Translations under genes and position numbers: made by a program
The notes under the pieces: generated by a model
Told to the model about the DNA's origin: nothing
What the model saw: the letters and a program-made list of their open reading frames with translations, nothing else
Databases searched by the model: none
Part shown: piece after piece, positions 46,250 to 58,817 of the stretch
Layout of the letters: each line of letters opens with the position of its first letter
Numbering within the stretch: the first letter of the stretch is position 1
Source: Diogma glabrata
Taxonomy: Eukaryota; Arthropoda; Insecta; Diptera; Cylindrotomidae
Length of the DNA stretch: 64,000 nt
Assembly (NCBI GenBank): GCA_963693315.1
Contig: OY856188.1
Coordinates: forward strand, 194,318,322 to 194,382,321
Direction: 5' to 3'

Positions 46250-47720
46250 ACAGATTTTATATCGAAAAAAAAGAGGATTTTTTTTTGGCAAATATAGCGG
46301 TTCTGAATTTCGAGAATTTCGTGATTTTTGACATGACGAGTTATTTTCAAATATTCATAACTTCGGTTCTATTAAAGATAGAAACTTCTAGTTTGTTTTG
46401 TTTTAAAGTTAAAAGATGTAAGTTTACAAAAAAAATTAAAGTTAATAAAAGTTATTAACAAATTCCTATTGTTATAAACAAAGAAAATGTTAAACTCAAT
46501 TTTTAGTCATTATCTTACAAAAATAAAGAGAATAACTTTTAACCAGCATACTTGATTTGTTAACCGCGAGTTTCCTAAAGTTTACAAAAATTACTGCCTA
46601 TTAAATTCTCACCGCAGTGGATTAAGATACCAAACACCTTTGGTTAACGTGAAACATATATTTTATTATTAACAATATGTTATTCACTTAAGCTTATTAT
46701 CAAAAAAGCTAACTTCATTTTTTATTCTACATTTTAGGTTTACCAACATCAGCAATTACCGTTTCTACACATCACAACCTAAACAGAGTTGAACAAATAT
46801 ATAATATTTCAACACTGCCAAAATAAATTTCATAAAATTTAGTGAATTTAAGTGAGAAATCAACACACTCTTTATTTTTGTTAGATAATGACTAAAAATT
46901 GATTTTAACATATTTTTTGTTTATAGCAATAGTAATTTGTTAATAATTTTTAAATTCCATCCTTATACTTTAAAATAAAACACAAAAAGTGTCTATCTCT
47001 ACCAGAACAGAAGTTATGAATCTTTGAAAATATGTCTTCAAGCCAAAAATCACAAAATTCTCGAAATTTTGATCCGCTCTCTAAAACAAGAAAAAATCCT
47101 CGAACAAGCATATCTTTTTGTTTATATAGAACCTGTAAAAAAATTTTCAGCTGAATCAAAAATATTTTAGTCATATTTTGTCCTAATCTGTTCGGTATGT
47201 AAAATAATAACCCATATATGGAATTTTTTGTCGTCCCGCGCTCGATAAATTAATTTATTTCTAACAGTAAAAATCATTTCTCCATTAATTAATTAATTAA
47301 AATATGTTTTTTATAGGAAATGAAACGTAGAATGCGATGGTCATACTACAAACTAATTTTTTGGGGTGGGCAATGACCAAAGATCGATTTGAACATTTTA
47401 TTTGTTTATAACAATAGGAATTCGTTAATAACTTTGCATTAATTTTAAATTTTTTGTAAACTAGCATCTTTTAACTTTAAAATAAAATAAACTAGAAGTT
47501 TCTATCTTTAATAAAACTGAAGTTATAAATATTTGAAAATAACTCGTCAAGCCAAAAATCACGAAATTCTCGAAATTCAGAACCGCTATATTTCCAAAAA
47601 AAAAATCCTCGAACCCGTATATCTTTTTTTCGATATAAAACCCATAAAAAAAATTTCAGCTAAATCAAAAATGTGTCGGTCAGAAGTGTTCGGTTTATAA
47701 AAAATGACCCACCTTCTTGA
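46250..47720. mobile_element. F6: three-armed foldback (one inverted, two direct copies)
   Basis: An about 300-base sequence occurs at 46260-46510, inverted relative to copies at 46875-47215 and 47360-47710. Landmarks are AACTAGAAGTTTCTATCTTT (inverse at about 46380), AAAAATCACGAAATTCTCGA and TTGTTTATAACAATAG. The copies are diverged by several percent. No coding frame is shared. Confidence 0.6.
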
Positions 47721-48535
47721 AATCTAGTACATTTTGGTTTGGTTATACAAACTACTAATAATTAGAATAAAATGTAAATTAACGTTTTTCAATATCTGAA
47801 GTTACCATGCTAACTTGGGTTTGAAATTATAAATCTAGTTTTTTAAGGAATTTATTAACCCCAGGGAAACCTATTATGTGATAAGGTTTATTGTTTAGTT
47901 TGTAGATTGTTGATAATAGTTGTCCACATTTAATTATAGCTTCTCTCCGCTAATGGGTATCTTGTCACATAGTATCCTGTTTGATTCATACAGAAGTTTT
48001 CTTCCTTGTTCTTTATATTACGATAATTTAACTACTGTAAGGTAACCAACCCAAATAGCAATATTTTCTACAATAGTCTTATTTCCCAATTACTTTTTCT
48101 AAATAAAACACAGTTATTTTTTATTTATTTATTGATTTGTTATATTCACTATAAACTTAAACAAATTATAAAAACATTAAAAATTAACTTTTTTATACCA
48201 AGACTTTAAAAATACTGATTATTTCCTTACAGCCAAAATGTGACTTAACTGACTAAATTATTATATGAAAAGGAAAAAATACCTAAAAAAAAAACTACCA
48301 AACATTTTTGTTGGTTAAAAATTCAAATCTAAAATTATTTCATCCTTCTATTAAAAATTTACTTCTAATTTTCTGTCTAAAAATCTTAAACAAATAGAAC
48401 AGTGTTCAGTGTTCACTAACAGAAAAAAATAATAAATATGTACTTTTTTGAGAAAAAGAATTTCTATGATTAATGTTAATAGTTCCTTAAAGGTGAAGAA
48501 TAACAAAATGTTCTTCAACCCAAATAGACCAGTGC
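47720..48535. other. Unassigned AT-rich stretch
   Basis: Nothing recognised. Confidence 0.5.
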
Positions 48536-49230
48536 AGATACCTTAAAAACAGGCAAAAAATGGAAAAAATTAGTAACAGCATGAAAACCTTTGGATAAGG
48601 AAGAAAATATTGCGCAAATGATGGGAAACATAAATTTAAGGTGATCCGAGTTACGAGGGTGAAATGGAATGAAATTTTAGGGGTGGAAAATGGTTTTTCA
48701 CTATTTTCAGCGAAACTAGACCTTCTATAGAAAAAAGTCTAAAGTAAAAATTGTAGGTAATGAAAAGGTCTATAACTTTTATATAAACCATTTTTACACA
48801 TAACCTAAAATTTGCCGTGGAAATAGAAAAAACCGAGAAAAAAGTTTTTTTCGTTTTTAATTTTTGTCTCCCACAAAAAAAAATTTTTTTCACACAATTT
48901 AATGAAATTCTACCTTTTTCTAGTTCCTAATACGCTGTAATTTTTTGGAATCAAAATATTTATTTTTACGTTTGATTTTGATTTTAAACCAAAAAAGTGA
49001 CCTCATTTTCACACGAAAACAGTTTTTTCAAAAAAACCAGTAATCTTTATTTTTGTTGAAACGTCTACTTTTAGATTGTGTAAAAAAAATGAACATTACC
49101 ATGGAAGAAAATTATATTTTTTTAGGGATTTTAACGGTAAATTTTAACAAATAATGAATATTTTAAACAATTATTGAAAAATAACTTTTTAAAATCAAGT
49201 TTATTCAGTTTTTCAATTTACAATTTATTT
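48535..49230 (+). mobile_element. F7 solo arm
   Basis: Matches the left arm of F7 (51611-53600 without its insertion): AAAATTAGTAACAGCATGAA, GGTGATCCGAGTTACGAGGG, CCTAAAATTTGCCGTG and GAACATTACCATGGAA. It starts at AGACCAGT like the complete copy but has no inverted partner nearby. Confidence 0.65.
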
Positions 49231-49488
49231 TTATAATCTTTTAAGTTTTATTTCTATTTTTAAACATTCTATTTCGGCGTCTACAATATAACTAACTTTT
49301 TAAACCTCATTTCTCTCCTTCACAAACAACCAGCGTCTCTCGCAGTGAATGATAAGATTAATTTATTTTTGTGTGGAATGTATGTGCCACATTACTTACC
49401 TCAAATATCTTCAAAAAAATGTATTTTTATTTGAAATATTTAGATGCGAAGAAAGTTCCTTTGATTTAAATTATAGTTATTATATGTC

Positions 49489-49764
49489 TTACCATGTAAT
49501 TTTTGTTAAAAAAATATTTGACTTGTTGCAAGTAGTTTTTAGGAAAATGTGCCTGTGGGACAGATATTCCACCGTCTCCGTCTCTGTGGCTAAAGCAAAT
49601 GGAATTTTTTGTGTTTTTTGCGTCGTATCGGCAGGAGGATTGTGTTCGTTTCTTTCATTGGTTAGTTCGTCTTCTGCATTTTTCATTATATACACTGGTT
49701 TTAATCTATCTAAATATATAGTTGTAGTTTTTCCTCTTCTATTTATTTTAAAGTTTCGTTGCAA
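49489..49764 (-). pseudogene. gypsy pol C-terminal tail
   Basis: Reads GKTTTIYLDRLKPVYIM then an acidic, low-complexity tail. SIDRLKPA is the conserved end of the integrase C-terminal barrel in gypsy elements. It follows the segment above in a shifted frame near 49770. Confidence 0.7.
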
Positions 49765-49779
49765 TCCCTAAATGATCCT

Positions 49780-50436
49780 TCTTTCGGTGAGCGGAGAGGA
49801 GTGTGCACGGAGTCTGTCCGAACGAAGATTTGTGAGGAGGATTTTAGATCTTTATTTATGAAAACAGTTTCTTTGTCATGTCGTGATGTTTGTTTGGTAC
49901 CAATTTTGTTCATATCTTTCCGTAAATTTTGAATGAACTCGTGGTGGTTCGATTCTGGGTCAGAGATTCACCGGGTAGGCGAATGGTCGATCCGTACACC
50001 ATTTCAGATATGGTTTTTTCCCAGCTCTTCTCTATATACAGCTCGAAAGCCTATGAGAATAGATAGAAACACTTCAGTCCAACGTTCTGTAGCGTGACTT
50101 TTAACTGCCGCTTTGAGGTCTATTTAACCGTTCAATTATGCCGTTTGATTGGGGGTGATATGGTGAAGTTTTCTTGTGTTTAGTTCCTAAAATTTTTTCC
50201 AATTCATGGAATAGTGACGACTTAAATTGTCGACCCTGATCAGTGGTCCCAAAAACTGGAACACCAAATCGTGCTGTCCATCCAGCATACAAATGTCTAG
50301 CTACGTTTCCGCCGTTATATCTATTTTTGGAATACCTTCTGTTCAACGACTGAATCGATCTATACACGTAAGATAAAAAGTATATCCATTTGATGATTGT
50401 AATGACCCAACTAGGTCGATAGTGGTATGGTAACAT
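49780..50436 (-). pseudogene. gypsy integrase core and C-terminal region
   Basis: The frame 50101-50436 includes HLYAGWTARFGVPVFGTTDQ and HKKTSPYHPQSNGIIERLNR. These are the core motifs D.G..F and H..T.P..PQ.NG..ER of retroviral-type integrases, holding two of the three catalytic acidic residues. The first D lies in the frameshifted part upstream. Downstream, another frame gives SNHHEFIQNLRKDMNKIGTK and KETVFINKDL, the linker typical of gypsy pol. Confidence 0.75.
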
Positions 50437-50499
50437 CTTTGGTCCGGAACGCGAAATTCTCCAATTGGAGTTTTTGTATGTCGCGATATCTTTCGATAT

Positions 50500-50600
50500 T
50501 ACCTTACGATATTACCTTACTATTTATTGGATCGATAAGTTTACATTGTTGTAAATCCACTACAATATCGTAATGCTTTAGGAAGTCTGCACCAATAATT
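50500..50600 (-). pseudogene. gypsy protease C-terminal segment
   Basis: Reads PIIGADFLKHYDIVVDLQQC, the conserved IIG.DFL..... motif at the end of the aspartic protease. It overlaps the left arm of the perfect hairpin at 50581-50693. The catalytic DSGA motif was not found. Confidence 0.65.
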
Positions 50601-50693
50601 GGTAGTTGAACTTCTGCAACAATAAAATTTCATGATACACATGAAATTTTATTGTTGCAGAAGTTCAACTACCAATTATTGGTGCAGACTTCC
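50581..50693. repeat. Perfect 54-bp inverted repeat with 5-bp loop
   Basis: Arms 50581-50634 and 50640-50693 are exact mirror images around ATACA. The left arm is gypsy protease sequence, so the right arm is an inverted duplicate of it. The right arm replaces whatever protease sequence should lie there. Confidence 0.95.
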
Positions 50694-50959
50694 GCTCGAC
50701 GTAATTCTTAAGTAGCAGTTAAAGTTTTTTGCCCATAAGTTGGTATTTTCGTAGCATTTGCGGCAAATAATTCGGATTCTGCCTGATTGGTGTTGGAATT
50801 TTGTTTAATAGGAATTACAGAGATATATCTGCTCCGGTGACAATTAAACATTTAGAATTATTGTATTTGTCATGAATAATAAGACGACTATTTTCTTAGC
50901 CTCTATCGGTCTTCGTCATTAACGATTGGACATCTGGCTTGCCATTTAATTGTTTTCTA

Positions 50960-51610
50960 TGCATGGAGGTCTACACGTTGTAGATTTGTCTCCAAAACAA
51001 AAGTGATTTGATATCAACAAATATTCGAATTTGAGTCATATTTTTCTCTAGATGTTGATCTATTTCGGTTTCTATAGGGAGACCGATTAAAATAATTGTT
51101 CGTATTTTGGCTCATATCTCGGAAACCGTATCTATAACTGTCCTTGCTTATATAGATTCTATTTTTTGAGTTAAAATTTCCATTCTCTTTTAATTCAGCT
51201 CGAGTAATAATATCTTCTCGCTACCACGATCAGCAATTTTAGCTCAAATTTCTAAATCGCTCTCATCGATTTGAACGAAAACTTGGTTTGTGTTTGCATC
51301 TTTCTTAAAAGCTGAGATGGTTTTTTATCACCTAGCTCTATCTCTTGCTAATAATCTGCCAATTCTTGACTGTTCGTCTTCGGTGTAGGATTCTTCAAGC
51401 CTGTTTAATTTTTAAAGTAACATTTGTGTGGACTCTCCACAATATCTGCAGTTCGCTGCAGTGCGTCTCTGTCGAGTTCACATAAAATTAAATTGTACTT
51501 AATATGATCTTCGACAATATTACAAGCTGCTCCACGTATGCAAACCATGGTCTAGGCTTTGCTTTCCAAAAAATTGACAATCTTAGTTTAAAATTTCCAA
51601 TTTAATAGCA
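50960..51610 (-). pseudogene. gypsy gag remnants
   Basis: Short in-frame runs such as LILCELDRDALQRTADIVES (about 51430-51490), EDEQSRIGRLL (about 51370) and FVQIDESDLEI (about 51250) fit the retroviral-like capsid region of insect gypsy gag, in the usual order. FGDKSTTCRPPC near 50960-51000 matches the conserved cysteine segment at the gag-pol border. Stops and frameshifts separate them. Confidence 0.55.
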
Positions 51611-54222
51611 GACCAGTCAAAATAGCTTTTTGTGGGGAAAAAATTAGTAACAGCATGAAAACTTTTGGGTAAGGAAGAAAATATTGCGCAAATGATGGGA
51701 AGCATAAATTAAAGGTGATCCGAGTTACGAGGGTGAATTGGGGTGAAATTTTAGGGGTAGATAATGGTTTTTCACGATTTTCAGCGAAACTAGAGTAGAC
51801 CAATAGAATAACGGAAAAAATATGGCTTACGTGTTGTTGTCGGTAACAGGTCAAAAAATTTTTTAATCTCTGGGGTAGGGTACTCACATAATGGACATGC
51901 CGAGTCTACTCGCCCATTAAATTTCTCAACGAAGTTGAGAACCACCTAACGAGATGCGGGTTTAAAATTTGCAAATTCCTTAGAAAGCTGAAGATTTAAA
52001 AATAAACCTCTCTAACATGATTTGGACCGAGCTATGGCCCATTTTGTTTTTGAAACCGCGATTGTGACATTGATTTTGTATGCCATATATCGACAGGAAC
52101 TGAGAATTTCCCTCCAAAATGATACTGTTATGCTTACAAGATGCTGGGTCTGTGCCTACCCAACACGCGATTGATTACTCTGACTCCTTCTAGTAACGTA
52201 CTCTATGTAAAAATAAAACGTACTGTATAGTATACGTAAAACGTACGTAGTGACACGATGTATAATTGAGTATTATTGTAATGACAAATAAATTTAATGA
52301 AAAAGTAATGAACTACTTATGTGTAATCATGTCCCAAATCATGTGAGAGGTCTATTTTCTAAAATCTGAGGTTTTCTAAGCACTTGGCAAATTTTAAAAA
52401 CGCATCTCGTTAAGTTGAAAATTCGTTGAGAAATTTAATTTTGCTGCTAAGGAATTTTCGCAGTTTTTTTGAACCACTGTAATTGTTGTTAATATTGAAT
52501 ATGGGTATAGGCAACAAAAATGCTATTTAAAGCTGACACTACAGCCTTTCAATTCCCGTCAAGCAGATTGCGATCGGATAAAAACTCAGACCTTGCGGCC
52601 TGCCCAAAGTTAACAACTTTTTTTAAAGCATTAAGTGCAAAATGGAATTGTGCAAAAACTATCAAGCCGAATGAAACGTTCTGAAGCTTATTTTTTCAGC
52701 TACAAGATAAAGGGGTTAATTATGTTATAAAAAATTATTTGCAAATAACTAAATTCAATTGAAAAATATCGATTTTTATACATTTCTTCACAAAAATTTG
52801 CAACAACACAAATTATTTTTGTTTTTTGGTTTATTTTAAGTTATAGAAAAACATTTAAGGAGCAAAAAAGTTCCACGGCACCAGCATCCTAAAGTGCACC
52901 ATTTACGAGTTATATCGCTTACAAGGATGCAAAAAAAATTTCCAGCACACTTAGTTGAATAATTCCAGTCCCCATGTGCCGGGCGAGTGGACTCGGCATG
53001 TCCATTCTGTGAGTACCCTACCCCAGAGATTAAAAAAATTTCTGACCTGTTACCGACAACAACACGTACAATCCGTAATTCTATTGGCCTAGAGCTTCTA
53101 TCGAAAAATGTTTAAAGTAAAAGTTGTAGGTAATAAAAAGTCTTTTATATCGGTCATTTTTTCACATAACCTAAAATTTGCCGTGAAAATAGAAAAAACC
53201 GAGAAAAAAGGTCTTTTCGTTTTTAATTTTTATCTTCCACAAACAAATTTTTTTTTCACACAATTTGGTGAAAACGTACCTTATTATGTATGTAATTTTT
53301 TGGAATCAAAATATTTATTCTTACGTTTGATTTTGATTTTAAACCAAAAAGTCGAGCTCAATTTCACACGAAAATTCTCTTGTGCTGGAAACAGTTTTTT
53401 CAAAAAAATCAGTAATCTTTATTTTTGTTGAAACGTCTACTTTTAGATGGTGTAAAAAAAATGAACATTACCATGGAAAAAATTTTTTTTTTGTAAAGAT
53501 TTCAACGATAAATTTTAACAAATAATGAATATTTTAAGCAATCATTGAAAAATAATTCTTTAAATTCAAGTTTATTCAGTTTTTCGCATTTTCTGAAAAA
53601 TATTTCCGTTTTTATGTTATGTTAATGTCTCTTTTTTTTTAAACCATCTAAAAGTAGACGTTCCAACAAACATAATGATTTATATTTTTTTTGAAAAAAC
53701 TGTTTCCCATACAGGAGAATTTTCGTGTGAAAATGAGGTCACTTTTTTGGTTTAAAATCAAAATCAAACGTAAAAATAAATATTTTGATTTCAAAAAATT
53801 ACAGCCTATTAGGGACAACAAGATAAGTTTCCACCAAATTGTGTGAAAAAAAAATTTTTGGCGGGAGATAAGAATTAAAAACGAAAAAGCCTTTTTTCCT
53901 CGGTTTTTTTCTATTTTCACGGCCAATTTTAGGTTATGTGAAAAATGGTTTATATTAAAGTTATAGACCTTTTTATTACCTACAACTTTTACTTAAGGCC
54001 TTTTTCGATAGAAGGTCTAGTTTCGCTGAAAACCATGAAAAACCATTTTATACCCCTAAAAGCTCACCCCATTTCACCCCCGTAACTCGGATCACCTTTA
54101 ATTTATGTTTCCCATCATTTGCGCAATATTTTCTTCCTTATTCAATAGTTTTCATGTTACTAATTTTTCATCTGTTACTATTTTTTTCCATTTTTTACCT
54201 GTTTTAAGGTTCTAGACTGGTC
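51611..54222. mobile_element. F7: long-armed foldback with nested T2
   Basis: Ends GACCAGTC and the inverse GACTGGTC. Arms of about 600 bases: left 51640-51795 plus 53092-53600, right 53640-54190 inverted. Landmarks are GGTGATCCGAGTTACGAGGG and its inverse, CTAAAATTTGCCGTG and GTAAAAGTTGTAGGTAATAA. No conserved protein; open frames here come from AT-poor stop spacing in the arms. Confidence 0.75.
51796..53091. mobile_element. T2: 1.3-kb relative of T1 with GAG duplication
   Basis: Termini TAGACCAATAGAAT and the inverse of ATTCTATTGGCCTA, with GAG at 51793-51795 and 53092-53094. The interior matches T1, for example GATGCTGGGTCTGTGCCTAC, CGAACACGCGATT-like and ATTTGCAAATAACTAAATTC blocks. The left long arm is shortened compared with T1. 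It splits the left arm of F7. Confidence 0.8.
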
Positions 54223-55423
54223 TTCAGTTAAATTGACTTGTTTGTTCGAGCCTCTGAGTTGATGCTTTATAAAACGGATTTTCTGAATTGTTTATTTGTA
54301 TTCGCGTGCCTTTATCAATGCTAGTTTCGTCGTCAAGGTTAAATTATTATACAGTTCGTGGTTGTTATCTTTTGAATTTTGAAATATTAAAAAACTATTT
54401 TATTATTAGCCGTGTTCGATTTGAGTGAAGCAAATGAATCAACAGAAAAATTGAATGCAATTGTTGTTGTTTTTTCAGTTGTTTCAATCAAATCAAACTC
54501 ACCTTATTCGCGTATATTATCAGAAAATTCAATTTATTATAAATTTCGAGTTTACATTGTTTTTTACCAATTAATTATAAAATAAAACTGAATTCAAATA
54601 TTCCGCGACGCAAGTTGGTTGCTCCAGTGTACATAACGAAAATATACCAATCACATATGTACATACATCTGTACATATGTGATTATTATGTTTTCTAATT
54701 TCTTTTTTATTCAAATTTTAATTTTTTAGAATTAAAGATTCGTATAATCAAAAAAAAAAGTTTATTAAATTGAATTACATTTATCATTCAATGTTAGGAT
54801 TTTTAAATTACATTAACAAAAAATTTATTCACAATATTCTAAAACTTATTCTAAAAATTAATTCACAATATTCTAAATTTCTAAAAATTAATTAACTTTA
54901 AAATAAATTATAGAAGTTTCCAGCAATACTTTACTTGTGTTGTGACTTGACGATTCGGTCCTATTCACAATGACTCGTTTAATATTGTTTGTTTTGATTT
55001 GTTTCACCTCAAATTTTATATTGTTATTTTTAACTTTTGTTTTTTGTTGGACATTCCGCCTTTCGATACATCCAAAAATGAAATATTATTTTAATGGTTT
55101 TTTTATTCTAATAGAAGTTAGAATTTTAATTCGATAAAGACAAAACAGTTTTTGATTCTAATATTCTCGAATAAAGAACTATATGTAATTTTTTACTTAA
55201 AAACAGCTTCCACTTTAAAAGAAATAAAATAATTAGAAATTATTAACACGGAATTTTACAGTATTTTTTTAAATAATTTTTTCGGCGTCTACAATCTAAA
55301 ACCGTTTTCAGTTTCTGTTATTATCAAATATTTAAATTTTTAGTTTTGTAAAATAAAAATCATTCCCTCTCTTAAAAACAATGTAGTTTTGCCAACGGAT
55401 TCTGTTATTTTTTGAAGTTGTAC
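54223..55423. other. Unassigned AT-rich stretch
   Basis: Possibly includes gypsy gag start and LTR remains at 54230-54550, but this is weak. The rest holds no gene I can see. Confidence 0.4.
54649..54684. repeat. Perfect 15-bp stem hairpin
   Basis: AATCACATATGTACA and its inverse separated by TACATC. Confidence 0.85.
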
Positions 55424-55944
55424 CAGCGTTGCCACTTGGATACATCTGTATCCATTTGGATACATTATTTAAAAAATTTATTAAAATGATACTAGATACA
55501 AAAACTTCGCAAAACTGCTAGAATGGATACAATTTATTCGCAAGGAATACATTTTTTTTAATACACATTTAAACTGTTTTGTTATTAACAAAGTTTGCAA
55601 ATGTTAATAATTTGTTAAATTTTTTAGTCTATTCTCTTTTAGTAAAAGAAAATGGAACAGAAAACTGGCGAACATTGTAACAAATTTTAAACCTTATGTG
55701 CAGTCAAATTTTAATTGTCTGGTACGGCACATAAAGTTGCATTAAAATTTAATTAAATTAAAATTTACTTAAAATTTACTTTTACTTAATTAAAATTTAT
55801 TAATAAAGGTATTAGGTCTTTCTTAAATAAGATTGCTTAAATTAGCATCACAATTTTTCATTCTTTTAAAAAATGGATATATTTGGATACTCGTTTTTTA
55901 TAAGACTGGATACATTTTGTTTTTTTTTTCGAGTGGTAACGCTG
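55424..55944. mobile_element. hAT-like non-autonomous element
   Basis: CAGCGTTGCCACT at the left and the inverse of AGTGGTAACGCTG at the right: a 13-bp TIR with one mismatch, typical in form of hAT termini. The subterminal parts repeat GGATACAT. I could not confirm an 8-bp target duplication (AGTTGTAC versus CTTGCAAT). Confidence 0.55.
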
Positions 55945-55987
55945 CTTGCAATTAAATATTACAAAAAATCCTTAACAAAACCTTTAA

Positions 55988-56928
55988 GGGGGGGGTATGG
56001 TTTTAAAATAATTTTTTTTGCATTTTTTTTTAAATTTTTTTTCTGAATGAACAATATGTCGAGAATATTGTGTACAAATTTTAAGTCAATCCGAGTAAAA
56101 CTAACGGAGTTACAGCATGTCAACAGGGGCAGGAAAAGTTTTAAAATTATTTTTTTTTATTTTTTTCTGAATGAACAATATGTCGAGAATATTGTGTACA
56201 AATTTTAAGTCAATCCAAGTCAAACTAACGGAGTTACAGCGTTTCAACAGGGGGGGGGGGGGGGGGGGGTTATGGTTTTAAAATTATTTTTTTTGCATTT
56301 TTTTTTTCTGAATGAACAATATGTCGAGAATATTGTGTACAAATTTTAATTCAATCCGAGTAAAACGTTTCAACAGGGTTACCGTTTGACCCCATCTTCC
56401 CGAAAACGTCATTTTTGAAATTCGTAAACATTAGAACTCAAAATCTACTGAACCGATCCTTTTGAAAATTTGAACATTACTTCTTCACATAAATCAACAG
56501 GTAATCAGGAAGAGTTTTTTTTTTTTTTATTTTTTCTATTTTTTAATAACAAATTAAAGGCGATTTTTTGAGCCAAAATCGCGATTTTCACTTCCAAGTG
56601 CTGCAAAAAATAGAAAAAAAAACTCTTCCTGATTACCTCGAGAAATACATCACCTTCAAAACGCATATTAATTTTTTTGTTTCACATGATCCGGTAACGA
56701 GTTATAATGCTCACACCGCAAAACCACTTTTTTTCAAGGCGCCTCTGGAGATTCAACGTCACCGGCTGATTTATCAATATTTTCAATTGAAAATTTTTTC
56801 TGACATACTTCAAAAGTTGTACAATAATATGTAATTAAATTTAATAAAATTATATTACTCATGTCGCCGCAAAAAAATCACAAAAACATGCTTTTTTTCG
56901 TCTTTAAAACCATACCCTCCCCCTCCCC
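55988..56928. mobile_element. TTAA-flanked DNA element with G-rich ends and internal triplication
   Basis: TTAA at 55984-55987 and 56929-56932. Ends read GGGGGGGGTATGGTTTTAAA and the inverse of TTTAAAACCATACCCTCCCC. The left third holds three tandem copies of an about 130-140-base unit (TGAATGAACAATATGTCGAG followed by AATATTGTGTACAAATTTTA). The TTAA target fits piggyBac or Kolobok. The short open frame 56568-56834 is probably not a gene. Confidence 0.75.
56250..56269 (+). repeat. 20-base G run
   Basis: Twenty consecutive G at the junction of the second and third internal units; able in principle to form a quadruplex. Confidence 0.9.
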
Positions 56929-56932
56929 TTAA

Positions 56933-57819
56933 GATAGAATGAAATAAACTTTACGTTAAGTTAAGGTTAAGTTTGCGTTAACGACTATAAATGCTCTAGT
57001 GCATTTTCATTCATTTGTACTTTACGTTAAGTTAAAGCTACCGACTATAAATCGGGCATTATTCACAAGTAATTAATTAATTTGACTGCAAAAATGTTGT
57101 AAGGATTGTAATTACTGCCATTTGGATTTTAAGATTGAATATCAAATTGTTTGATTGTAGAACCGGCTTTATTTATAAATTTGGTAATAATGAAAAATCA
57201 GTTGCTTTTATTTTAAATGTTGCCGCTCTAGTTCAAAGTCACATTTTTTATGTCCAATTCAAAATCTTATCTTGTCTCATTCTGATCGACTTTAATTAGT
57301 TGAAATCAGTTTCAAATTAACATATTTCTTGATTGTTACTGATCTGATTTTTGTTCTTGTTTTTTACAATTTCCAAAAAGTTAAACTTCTCAGTCCTTTG
57401 TAAAGAGGTTCCCACCACGATGGACGATGGACCATAGAATATTTTAGTTTAGTTTTGTATTAGATTTGAAAATTTGATTATTTTGTATGCCAAAGTCAAC
57501 GCTGCCTGAAATGAGTATGTAGAGATTCTTTCAGCACGAATGAAAAATAATGACGAGGACTATCAGTTTTTATGATTGTTTAGGACCGCCTTAAAAAAAA
57601 CGAAATCGTCGATAGCTCATCGTTATGTACACTGAAAAAAACATGTTAACAATTTCACAATAAAGATTTATTAACAATTATTTGTAAGAGTGCAAAATGA
57701 CTGATTCCGAGTTTCAAAAAAATGTAATTTTTGACTTTTGTGTTGTTTAAAATCTAAACACAAAATTTTAAAATTTAAACAATACATTACACAACACCTC
57801 CAATTTAATTCGTTTGAAT
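56933..57819. other. Unassigned AT-rich stretch
   Basis: Contains a direct repeat TTTACGTTAAGTTAA (near 56950 and 57020) with ACGACTATAAAT beside it. No gene recognised. Confidence 0.45.
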
Positions 57820-58265
57820 TTTTGAATTATGAATTTTTGCAATATTTTTTGAATTTTGCAAAAGTTTCGATTTTTGATTTTATTATAATTTTTAGAATAT
57901 TTTTGGAATTTTGAAAGAAACATGAATTTTTGATTTTGTAATATTTTCTCGAAACGCTAAATGGAGAGGTTTTTGAGTAGTTTTCGGTGTATCGTCTTCT
58001 TCACTAAGTTATATTATAATTTATGATCTATTATAATTTTCCGGTAACGTATTAATATTTCGTGTTAGTTTTGTAATACATTTCTAAAGAGATAAAAAAA
58101 ATACTTGTACTTTAACAAAAAGTTTTATGCATGATATACATCGTTGCCCAAAACTAAAAACAATGTCCTCATAAAAGTTTTTTGTCGAAAGCTATATCAA
58201 AATCCTTAACCCAGACCGAAATTTTGATATCTAAGAGCTAGAGATTTCAGCCCCACCATATTTTT
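57820..58265 (-). mobile_element. H-d: 5' third of an H-family element
   Basis: Reversed, begins AAAAAATATGGTGGGGCTG, has TTTCGGTCTGGG in the subterminal position and ends within the A-rich repeats. The 3' hairpin end is missing. Confidence 0.55.
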
Positions 58266-58817
58266 TAATCTTATTTAATCTAAATTTCTTATATTTTTCA
58301 TGTGAACATGCTAACAATTTATCAATGAAATCGTTATACAAAAGATTTCAACATCCTAGGTAATATCAATATTAATATATGTACAAAGACAAGATTTGGG
58401 AATCAAAAATGTGAATACACTTATAGGTGGTGACATATAAAAATAAAAGCAGTTGATTTTTATTAATCCAATTTATATACCTGATATCGGTTCTGTAGTT
58501 CAACAACTTGATGTTAATAAATCTTAGGGTCGATTGTATGAACGCGGATAGAAAATAAACCCTCGGATAAGTCGTCGTTTGTATTGTATAAATCAGGATA
58601 TAACAATAAATTAATTCGAGAATTCTCTGTTTTATTCTTTCTTTTTCTTGTATAAAACAAGGATAAAACAATTTTTATTTCTTGACATGCGCATAGCAGG
58701 ATAATTTTGTTTTGAATTTGTGGTTATTTTTTAATTTAAATTTCTGCGTTTCTAACATTTGTTTTTTGATATAAATAAATAGTAAAATAAAAATTATTTT
58801 TAACATAATTTTAATAT
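58266..58817. other. Unassigned, with half of a MITE
   Basis: AGGGTCGATTGTATGAAC at about 58525 matches the end of the MITE at 15395-15500; otherwise nothing recognised. Confidence 0.45.

Larger units (their letters stand above)
49490..51610 (-). mobile_element. Decayed Ty3/gypsy-type LTR retrotransposon
   Basis: On the minus strand, gag-like codons (51610-51200) are followed by a zinc-knuckle-like CRPPC stretch (about 50960), a protease-end motif (50600-50520) and the integrase (50436-49780) with its tail. RT and RNase H are missing between protease and integrase, an internal deletion. F7 is inserted at the gag end; possible gag N-terminal codons resume at about 54230-54350. LTRs were not identified. 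Confidence 0.65.

Noticed and set aside
49349..49771. 140-codon open frame on the plus strand
   Set aside because: It is the antisense shadow of the gypsy pol tail read on the minus strand.
56568..56834. 88-codon open frame in the TTAA element
   Set aside because: Composition and position are compatible with chance; no recognised motif. Comparison of more copies would be needed to revive it.
58372..58671. 99-codon open frame on the minus strand
   Set aside because: Low-complexity, aromatic-rich translation of AT-rich DNA; overlaps a MITE half; no family recognised.
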